The translations under genes and the position numbers were made by a program. Shown in pieces: positions 1-4,796 of a stretch of DNA of 11,265 bases. The notes below the pieces were generated by a model. That model worked only from the letters and a program-made list of their open reading frames with translations. It was not told the DNA's origin and made no database searches. The stretch comes from SZUA-430 sp964647355 (GTDB lineage: Bacteria; Pseudomonadota; Alphaproteobacteria; Micropepsales; Micropepsaceae). Positions within the stretch are counted from its first letter, which is position 1; every line of letters starts with the position of its first letter. The DNA lies in the NCBI GenBank assembly GCA_964647355.1, contig CAZYGK010000105.1:1-11265 (forward strand), in the 5' to 3' direction.

Positions 1-1364
1 ACCCCCGAACTCGGCGCGTCGAAGTGGGCGCGGATGTGGCCTTCGCGGCCGTTCCTGTGCTTGGCGACGTGGATGTCGAGCGTGTGCTTGCAGTCGCAGA
101 ACTCGGCGAACCATTCGGGCCAATCGGGGTGTTCGCGGTGGGGCTCGCGCTTTTGCACGTAGTAGGCTTCGCGGTAGAGCAAGAGCACCAGATCGGCGTC
201 CTGTTCGATCGCGCCCGACTCGCGCAGGTCGGCGAGTTCGGGGCGGCGGCTTTCCCGGTTCTCGACCGCGCGGTTCAGCTGGCTCAACGCCACCACGGGT
301 ACTCCCAGCGCGCCCGCCATCTTTTGCAACGCGTCGGAGATCTCCGTCATCTCGGCCACCTTGTTGCCGCGGCAGTCGCGGTCGGGGCGGATCTTTTGGA
401 TGTGGTCGACGATAACGAGGCCGAGCGGATGGCCCGTGTCGCGGAGCTTCTTCTGCGCGCGTTTGGCGGCGATGAAGAGGCCTGAGGGCGTGAGCTGGCG
501 GCCTTCGTGAATGAAGAGCGGGAGTGCGTGCAGGCTCAGTTCGGCCTCGCTGAGCGTTTGACGCTGGCGCTCGTCGAGCCGGCCGCGGCGGGCGTCGTCG
601 TAGGCGATGCTTCGCCCCAGCGCGAAGGCGTGCGCCGCGATCAGGCGCAGCGCGATCGCGTTGGCGGCCATCTCCATGGAGAAGAACGCAACACCATGTC
701 CCTGCTTTGCCGCGGCGAGCGCGAGGTGGCCGGCGAACGCGGTCTTGCCCATGCCGGGGCGCGCGCCGACGATCACGAGCTCCTTCGCGCGAAGGCCGCC
801 GGTGAGGTCGTCGAGGGGTTCGAGGGCGAACTTTACGCTGGGCGCTTCGTCCTGCGGCGTCAGCACGCCGTGCACAAGTTCGCCTATAGGCCGGAAGCGT
901 TCGGGGGCGTTGTGCGTGCCGGCAAACGCTTCGGCGAGCAGGGTTTCCGCACGCTCGGCGATCGCTTGCGGTTCGGTTTCGATCGGCGCGCGGAACGCCG
1001 CATCCTGGATGTCGCGCGCGCGTGCGATCAGGGCGCGGCGGAACGCGAGGTTCTTCAGCGCCTCCGCCCATGCCGCCGGATCGAGGCACTCGCCGGCGCG
1101 CGCGGCCAGCGTCACGAAGTAACCCGCGCCGCCGAGATCGCGCAGGCTTGCGTCGCCGTCGAACTCGGTCTTCAGCGTGAACGGCGTCGCGGGAAGCCCC
1201 GCCCTGAGCGCACGGGCGAGCGCGTCGTAGAGGCGGGCGTGCAAAGGCTCGGCGAAATGCGCAGGCTCGAGCACGCCGATGAGGCGCTCGGCGGCGGCGT
1301 TGTTCAGCAGCAACTCGCCGAGCAATTGCTGCTCGCTGTCGATGTCGTGCGGGCGGGGGAGATC
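1..1364 (-). CDS. DnaB-type replicative helicase, divergent/phage-like; start lost in gap, end beyond window
   Basis: Reading the minus strand from the gap edge gives one open frame of 454 codons that runs off base 1. It has the DnaB layout. The N-terminal domain begins PHDIDSEQQLLGELLLNN. The RecA-like core follows with Walker A GARPGMGKT (about 741-767), FFSMEM, a Walker B strand LVIVDHIQKI, ALSQLNRAVE, and the arginine-finger region DLRESGAIEQDADLVLLLYR, then KHRNGREG near the end. The protein should load on single-stranded DNA as a hexamer and unwind forks with ATP. Most chromosomal DnaBs carry DYLQLM-like Walker B residues; here it is DHIQKI, and a cysteine-containing insert (EFCDCKH) lies near the C-terminus. 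The gene also lacks the usual rpsR-rplI neighbours. I infer a phage- or island-borne helicase rather than the housekeeping copy. Only a few N-terminal residues should be missing in the gap, and the C-terminus is probably nearly complete. Confidence 0.93.
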
Positions 1365-1464
1365 NNNNNNNNNNNNNNNNNNNNNNNNNNNNNNNNNNNN
1401 NNNNNNNNNNNNNNNNNNNNNNNNNNNNNNNNNNNNNNNNNNNNNNNNNNNNNNNNNNNNNNNN
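1365..1464. other. Assembly gap, 100 N
   Basis: Exactly 100 undetermined bases. This round number is the usual scaffold placeholder for a gap of unknown length, so the true distance and the reading-frame relation across it are unknown. It hides the end of the gcrA-like gene and the start of the dnaB-like gene, if they are separate genes. Confidence 0.97.
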
Positions 1465-1874
1465 GCGAAGGCGATGTTGGTGGCGATCAGGGATTTGTTC
1501 GGCGCGTAGGCTTTTTGCCTGTGGTGGGCGCAGTAGGCGTAGGCTTCGAGTGCGGGTCTGGCGCACATCGCCCAGGGGCCGGTTGGGTCGGCTTCGATCC
1601 AGCGGCAGAGGCCCTCGTCCGCGATGTCGTTCGCCGGCCCCAACGGTTCGAGGCCGGGCAGCGCCGGCTGCTTGCACGCCCGGCCGCGAAACGCCGTCGG
1701 CAGCGTCAGGCGCAGGTTCACCGCCATCGCGACGACGCGCAGCAGGTCCAGCCCCAGGCGCTCGGCGATCCAGCGGATCGGCTGGCCGCGGCGGCGCTGA
1801 ACCTTAAGAAAACGCAGCATGCGGGCGTCCCAGGGCCGGCGCGCGAGCTCGGCCACCGGCCGCGGCGGCGCCAT
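1465..1874 (-). CDS. GcrA-family cell-cycle regulator-like protein (3' end in gap)
   Basis: The minus strand from ATG 1874-1872 encodes 136 residues before the gap with no stop. An N-terminal helix-turn-helix-like segment (residues 15-60: W15, then IAERLGLDLLRVV) matches the GcrA pattern of W, IA, LG and a hydrophobic helix. A linker follows, then the hallmark C-terminal block at 90-125: C90-R-W, DP, C104, Y114-C115, H118, AYAP. In Caulobacter, GcrA works with sigma70 at promoters carrying CcrM-methylated GANTC sites; a GACTC lies about 50 bp upstream at 1924-1928. The protein is diverged from canonical GcrA and sits next to a phage-like helicase and repressor, so I read it as a phage- or island-borne paralogue. 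There is no clear Shine-Dalgarno. A TATAAG hexamer lies about 12 bases upstream, so a leaderless mRNA is possible. GTG at 1883 is an in-frame alternative start. Because the gap is a placeholder, fusion to the downstream helicase cannot be excluded. Confidence 0.75.
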
Positions 1875-1875
1875 T

Positions 1876-1884
1876 TTATCCACA
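1876..1884 (+). promoter_or_regulatory. Perfect DnaA-box sequence next to gcrA-like start
   Basis: TTATCCACA is an exact match to the strong DnaA-box consensus. It ends one base short of the ATG of the minus-strand gcrA-like gene, between a TATAAG-like hexamer and the start codon. Binding of DnaA here would cover the transcription or translation start. It is a single 9-mer with no second perfect box nearby, so it may be chance. Confidence 0.4.
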
Positions 1885-1965
1885 ACACTTATATTTTCGG
1901 GCGACGGGGACACTGATGCGGGCGACTCGCGCTGTGATCACGGAAGGCTCGGCTTGAAAGAAGGC

Positions 1966-2026
1966 GAGCGGCGGGCGCCACGGGAGCTGCTGGGGAGCAA
2001 ACAGCGTCCCGAACGCTCCGCCGCTC
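1966..2026. repeat. Nested GC-rich stem-loop in the 1875-2158 intergenic stretch
   Basis: GAGCGGCGG (1966-1974) pairs perfectly with CCGCCGCTC (2018-2026), and an inner CGGGA/TCCCG pair lies within the loop. A smaller CCGGC/GCCGG hairpin follows at 2031-2048. No gene was found in 1875-2158. On the leftward transcript this could act as a terminator, an attenuator or just RNA structure between the small membrane gene and the gcrA-like gene; there is no obvious T-tract. Confidence 0.4.
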
Positions 2027-2082
2027 TCTACCGGCCCCCACGAGCCGGCTCATTAGCGTCGAGGGCGGGGGCGGTAGTTTCG

Positions 2083-2160
2083 GAGGACGGAATGCGGGGA
2101 TCGGAACGGGCTCAGGCGGTGGGGCTGCGCTTGCGATCCCTGTTTTCGTATTCCGTCTTC
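2083..2160. repeat. Inverted-repeat element, copy A (32-nt centre)
   Basis: The left arm (2083-2102, GAGGACGGAATGCGGGGATC) pairs imperfectly with the right arm (2135-2160, starting GATCCCTGTTTTCG and ending CCGTCTTC). The two inner GATC tetramers enclose 32 nt. The same design with the same 32-nt centre recurs at 2391-2488, and both copies have the right arm preceded by TTGC. The right arm overlaps the stop codon of the 72-residue membrane gene. Confidence 0.65.
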
Positions 2161-2377
2161 AGGTCACGAAGCCCGCGACCGCGCCGCCGACGACGAACAG
2201 CAACGCGAGCGGCACGTAGATAAAGGCAAGGCTCGGCTCTTTGGGGACGAGCAGCAGGATGCCGTCTTGATCGACGGCCTTGGCCTTGAAGCGGACCTTG
2301 GCGCGAAAGCCGAGCCAGACGCCAGCGCGGGCCGAGGCGATCAAGCGGTCTTTCAGGAAGCGCAGGCGTTTGAGCAT
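2159..2377 (-). CDS. Small single-pass membrane protein, 72 aa, unknown function
   Basis: ATG at 2377-2375 is preceded by GGAG nine bases upstream, a credible ribosome binding site. The 72-residue product has a basic amphipathic N-terminal half (residues 1-34, rich in K and R) and one hydrophobic segment at about 51-70 ending in GGAVAGFVT. That suggests a C-terminal membrane anchor with a positively charged cytoplasmic part. I do not recognise the family. It is the first gene downstream of the leftward promoter that faces the repressor, the place where phages often carry small early or host-takeover proteins, but that role is inference. It lies between two copies of the same inverted-repeat element, and copy B occupies its 5' leader. 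Confidence 0.6.
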   Translation of the reverse strand: MLKRLRFLKDRLIASARAGVWLGFRAKVRFKAKAVDQDGILLLVPKEPSLAFIYVPLALLFVVGGAVAGFVT

Positions 2378-2390
2378 GGGCGCGATCTCC

Positions 2391-2488
2391 GATCGGAAGA
2401 CGGAAGACGGAAGACGGAAGACGGGGATCAGAGTCGCAGCGGCTGATTCGGCGCTTTTTGCGATCCCTGTCTTCCGTTTCCGTCTTTC
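2391..2488. repeat. Inverted-repeat element, copy B (32-nt centre)
   Basis: The left arm (about 2398-2429) reads as GGAAGAC repeats ending GGGGATC. The right arm (2462-2488) starts GATCCCTGTCTTCCG and continues TTTCCGTCTTTC. Reverse complementing the right arm reproduces the left with a few mismatches. The inner 2430-2461 is 32 nt, as in copy A. The element falls in the presumed 5' untranslated leader of the 72-residue membrane gene, where its transcript would fold into a long stem-loop. Confidence 0.7.
2395..2422 (+). repeat. Four perfect tandem 7-bp repeats (GGAAGAC)
   Basis: GGAAGAC is repeated four times without interruption at 2395-2401, 2402-2408, 2409-2415 and 2416-2422, bounded by GATC on the left and GGGGATC on the right. 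It forms the expanded left arm of inverted-repeat copy B. Such a tract may vary in copy number between strains by slippage. Confidence 0.9.
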
Positions 2489-2501
2489 TGTCTGTCTATA
2501 A

Positions 2502-2515
2502 GGCTGATATTAGCC
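2502..2515. promoter_or_regulatory. Palindrome over the leftward -10: candidate repressor operator
   Basis: GGCTGATATTAGCC is a 14-bp palindrome with six of seven base pairs matched. It covers the -10 hexamer of the leftward promoter, the expected place for an operator through which the adjacent CI-like repressor would silence the early genes. The assignment to this repressor is inference. Confidence 0.45.
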
Positions 2516-2536
2516 AGGCCGATGAGAACATTTCAA
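2507..2536 (-). promoter_or_regulatory. Leftward sigma70-like promoter for the phage-like block
   Basis: On the minus strand, TTGAAA (2536-2531) and TAATAT (2512-2507) are separated by 18 bp, a good -35/-10 pair. Transcription would start near 2500 and proceed through inverted-repeat copy B into the 72-residue gene, then the gcrA-like and dnaB-like genes. The promoter is divergent from the repressor gene. Confidence 0.6.
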
Positions 2537-2543
2537 GAACAAT

Positions 2544-2573
2544 TTGCGCTTGACAGATTAGCTGTGCTATGTA
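2544..2573 (+). promoter_or_regulatory. Repressor promoter region with second candidate operator
   Basis: Upstream of the repressor are TTGCGC (2544-2549) and TATGTA (2568-2573) at 18-bp spacing, plus a perfect TTGACA at 2550-2555 without a well-placed -10. Overlapping dyads lie here: ACAGATTAGCTGT (2553-2565, five of six pairs) and TAGC-TGT-GCTA (2559-2569, four outer pairs matched). They would suit autoregulation. The exact promoter is uncertain. Confidence 0.4.
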
Positions 2574-2606
2574 GGCCGATAATTGGAAATATAAGGAGCG
2601 CGCCCC

Positions 2607-3305
2607 ATGAAAAAGACCCAGCCGAAGCCCGCGAAATCGCTGTCGCACGATGTGCGGCGGCTCGGCATCCGCATTCGCGAACACCGCAAGGCGCGCGGCA
2701 TGACGATGGTGGAGGTCGCGCAGGCGATCGGCGTTTCGCAGCCGGCGATCTCGCAGTGGGAATCGGGCATCGCGCCTCCGGGGCGCGAAAGCCTCGTCGA
2801 GCTGGCGAAGCTTTGGCACGTGCCGGTCGGCACGCTGATGGGCGATCCGGATCTGAAAGCGGGCAAGAAAGGCGGCGTCACGCCCGCCGGCATCATGCCC
2901 ACCGACGTGCCCGTGCACGGCACCGCGGTCGGCGGCGCCTCGGGCGATTTCCGCTTCAACGGAGACATCGTTGACTACGTGCGCCGGCCGCCCGGCATCA
3001 TGCACATGCGCAACATCTATGCGCTGTGGGTCGTGGGCGACAGCATGGCGCCGTGGAACAAGGACGGCGACCTCATCTACGTCTCCCCTGCCCGCCCCGC
3101 GGCACCGGGCGACTATGTCGTCGTGCAGATGAACGACCAAGCCGACGGCGAACCGGGTGTGGCGATGGTCAAGCAGCTCGTCGCGCGCACCCCGACGCAA
3201 CTCAAGCTCGGGCAGTATAACCCGGAGAAGGAATTCACGGTGGCGCTCGCCAAGGTGAAGGCGGTGCACCGGGTGCTGACGTTGCGGGAGTTGCTGGGAA
3301 CCTAA
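2607..3305 (+). CDS. CI-like repressor: XRE helix-turn-helix plus S24 (LexA-like) peptidase domain
   Basis: The 232-residue protein starts at ATG 2607, behind AAGGAG with 8-bp spacing. After a basic tail (1-15) comes an XRE DNA-binding domain with the helix-turn-helix at about 33-54 (TMVEVAQAIGVSQPAISQWE). The C-terminal S24 domain includes VPVHGTAVGG (101-110), the serine in VVGDSM (S146) and the lysine in AMVKQL (K189), the Ser-Lys pair of LexA/CI self-cleavage. In phages such proteins hold the lytic genes off and are inactivated after DNA damage by RecA-stimulated autocleavage. No Ala-Gly bond is obvious at the usual cleavage position, so cleavability is uncertain. The protein faces the leftward block containing gcrA-like and dnaB-like genes, the classic immunity arrangement. 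It is convergent with the retropepsin-like gene, with palindromic repeats between them. A non-phage S24 stress regulator remains possible. Confidence 0.88.
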   Translation: MKKTQPKPAKSLSHDVRRLGIRIREHRKARGMTMVEVAQAIGVSQPAISQWESGIAPPGRESLVELAKLWHVPVGTLMGDPDLKAGKKGGVTPAGIMPTDVPVHGTAVGGASGDFRFNGDIVDYVRRPPGIMHMRNIYALWVVGDSMAPWNKDGDLIYVSPARPAAPGDYVVVQMNDQADGEPGVAMVKQLVARTPTQLKLGQYNPEKEFTVALAKVKAVHRVLTLRELLGT

Positions 3306-3332
3306 GGCGCCGCGGCTTCCGCAGAAGGCTCA

Positions 3333-3434
3333 CCCGGGAGCGCGGGCATCCTGCCCGCCCTTTGCTGCCTCTCTCAACGCACCGCGCGCGGGTTGAGTCA
3401 GAACAAGAGCGGGCTGGAAGCCCGCGCTCCCGGG
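3333..3434. repeat. GC-rich palindromic element, copy 1 (REP-like)
   Basis: The arms 3333-3362 and 3405-3434 are reverse complements with 27 of 30 pairs matched. Each arm is itself a palindrome (GCGGGCATCCTGCCCGC in the left, GCGGGCTGGAAGCCCGC in the right). It lies between the convergent repressor and retropepsin-like genes, so it may also terminate transcription from both sides. Its sequence and spacer are recognisably related to the element at 3481-3579. Confidence 0.8.
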
Positions 3435-3480
3435 CGAGCCACGTTTTCAATCGCATGCGCGTGTGAAAGACCGCGCTTGT

Positions 3481-3579
3481 CCTGGGACCGCGGGCGGCCT
3501 CGCCCGCTCTTGGCAGATTCTCCACCGCACCGACTGCGGCGAGTTACGAAGAGCGGGCGAGGCCGCCCGCGGTCCCAGG
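3481..3579. repeat. GC-rich palindromic element, copy 2: perfect 31-bp inverted repeat
   Basis: The arms 3481-3511 and 3549-3579 are perfect reverse complements over 31 bp, with a 37-nt spacer that contains a small CCGC/GCGG stem. Shared blocks with copy 1 are GGGA-CGCGGGC, a CCT core, GCCCGC, the spacer motif GCACCG, and AAGAGCGGGC at the right arm. This shows the two are diverged copies of one element. The right arm ends two bases before the stop codon of the retropepsin-like gene. Confidence 0.88.
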
Positions 3580-3581
3580 GT

Positions 3582-4466
3582 TCAGCGCTTCGCCTCGCTC
3601 ACGTAGATCCGCCCCTCCGCGAAGGCGAAGTGGAGGTTCAGGTGTTGCAGCTGGGCTTGGCCGAGCGTCACGTCGGGGCCGGGGAGGTCGGTGATCAGGG
3701 TGGGGAGGTTCTTGAACGTGACGCCGCCGATCGTGAGCTCTTCGAAGATGTAGCTCCAGGCTTCGATCGTGCTGCCGCCGGGTGTGGTGATGGCACCCGC
3801 GCGCGCGACGCCTTCGGACCTTCGCGTCAGATTGAAATAGTGTTTGGCCCAACGGCGGTCGACGTAAGTTGCGGTCGAGCCGGTGTCGATCAGCACGCGG
3901 GCCGGGGCGCCGTCGAGCGTGCCTTCGACCACGGGCAACCCTGCCCTTTCCTTTGCGCCGCCCGCCATCGCGAGCACTGCCGCGCCGCGCGGTTTGCACG
4001 CGCCTGGGCCGTGCAGCGCGAGCGTGCGGGCGGCGTTGTCGATCTCGAGGTCGTAGGGCTCGAGAACGTTCAGGCCCAGCGTCCCGCCGGCGGCCGCGTT
4101 CTCGCCCAAGGCCTGCATGATCAGCGCGTCGTGGGCGCTTGCGATCGTGCGCGAGCCCAGCGCGATTGCGGGGACAGTGACGGTGCGGTCGAAGTCGACG
4201 CCCGCGGCGTCCACGGCGGCGACGGTTGCGCGCTTCGGTGCCAAGCGCAATTCGCGCACGAGCGGTTCGGCGATCAGGCTCAGCATGCCGCCGGTGTCGA
4301 CGACGAGCCACGCGCGGCGGCCCGCGATCGCGCCCGCGACCAGCATGTGGCCGGCTTCGTCGTGCTTGAAGGCGACGCGCACCACGGGCGCGTTCGCGCA
4401 GCGCTCGCCCGCGGCAGCGGGGAGACTTGCGGCGATGAGGAGCGCTAGAAGGAACGCACGGCGCAT
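3582..4466 (-). CDS. Secreted retropepsin-like aspartyl protease with two DTG domains
   Basis: The 294-residue protein starts at ATG 4466-4464, behind GGGAG at six-base spacing. A typical Sec signal peptide (MRRAFLLALLIAASLPAAA) predicts export to the periplasm. Two similar halves follow, each with the aspartyl protease signature: LVVDTGG (D57-T58-G59) and VLIDTGS (D194-T195-G196), each followed by a hydrophobic stretch. Retropepsins normally act as dimers with one aspartate per subunit. Two motifs in one chain could form a pseudo-dimer active site like pepsin, or two clan AA domains of the bacterial periplasmic aspartyl-protease type. The substrate is unknown. The gene is monocistronic in this window, with its own putative TATAGT -10 about 25 bp upstream, and its 3' end abuts palindromic repeats. 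Confidence 0.85.
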   Translation of the reverse strand: MRRAFLLALLIAASLPAAAGERCANAPVVRVAFKHDEAGHMLVAGAIAGRRAWLVVDTGGMLSLIAEPLVRELRLAPKRATVAAVDAAGVDFDRTVTVPAIALGSRTIASAHDALIMQALGENAAAGGTLGLNVLEPYDLEIDNAARTLALHGPGACKPRGAAVLAMAGGAKERAGLPVVEGTLDGAPARVLIDTGSTATYVDRRWAKHYFNLTRRSEGVARAGAITTPGGSTIEAWSYIFEELTIGGVTFKNLPTLITDLPGPDVTLGQAQLQHLNLHFAFAEGRIYVSEAKR

Positions 4467-4550
4467 GCGGGTCTCCCAGCGGGAGGGGGACTATAGCGCG
4501 GGGGTGTGCGGGCGTGGGGGATGGGATTTGGACGTGGTGAATCGGGGCGG

Positions 4551-4773
4551 GCAAGAAGGATTCACCACGAAGCCACGAAGGGCACGAAGACGTAAGAGTC
4601 TCACACAATGAAACAATGGAACAATGAGTGGGCATCCGCGCGCGTCAGCGCGCAACCGGATGCTTGAATGGCGCTTCGCGCCAAGTTGGGCGCAGCGCCA
4701 TTGTTTCATCGTTTCATAGTCTGAGCGTCTTACTTCTTCGTGTTCTTCGTTACTTCGTCGTGCGTCTTCTTGC
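4551..4773. repeat. 223-bp inverted-repeat element of CACGAAG type
   Basis: The left arm 4551-4619 (begins GCAAGAAG, contains three CACGAAG units, ends ATGAAACAATGG) is an imperfect reverse complement of the right arm 4698-4773 (begins CCATTGTTTCAT, ends CTTCTTGC). The central 78 nt folds into smaller hairpins: GCATCCG/CGGATGC around GCGCGC-rich bases, and TGGCGC-TTC-GCGCCA. It fills almost all of the 4467-4796 gap between two minus-strand genes, and I see no gene there. CACGAAG-rich intergenic repeats of this style recur in many bacterial genomes. It may be a non-autonomous mobile or REP-like element. Confidence 0.75.
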
Positions 4774-4796
4774 TGAAAGCGCACGCACCTGGACGG

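Noticed and set aside
1465..1500. SLIATNIAF at the gap edge resembles the SLATNIAY helix after Walker A in DnaB
   Set aside because: It is only eight or nine residues in the tail of the GcrA-like protein, and the real Walker A is present at 741-767; probably coincidence, though a mis-joined repeat at the gap cannot be excluded.
507..1916. Long + strand open frame across the gap
   Set aside because: It includes the N run and is antisense to clear dnaB-like and gcrA-like coding on the minus strand; its product is Arg/Gly-rich without a domain. The same holds for the 24-485 frame.
1924..1928. GACTC as a CcrM/GcrA promoter site
   Set aside because: A 5-bp motif is expected often by chance and its distance to a defined promoter is unknown; mentioned only as context for the gcrA-like gene.
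2391..2488. CRISPR-like array
   Set aside because: The repeats are 7-bp tandem units without spacers, part of an inverted-repeat element; there are no cas genes.
2496..3269. 257-codon minus-strand frame opposite the repressor
   Set aside because: It is a high-GC shadow of the XRE-S24 gene, His/Arg-rich with no recognisable domain, while the repressor has a strong ribosome binding site and motifs.
3393..4448. 351-codon + strand frame opposite the retropepsin-like gene
   Set aside because: It crosses the palindromic repeats and lies antisense to a gene with signal peptide and two DTG motifs; composition is typical of a shadow.
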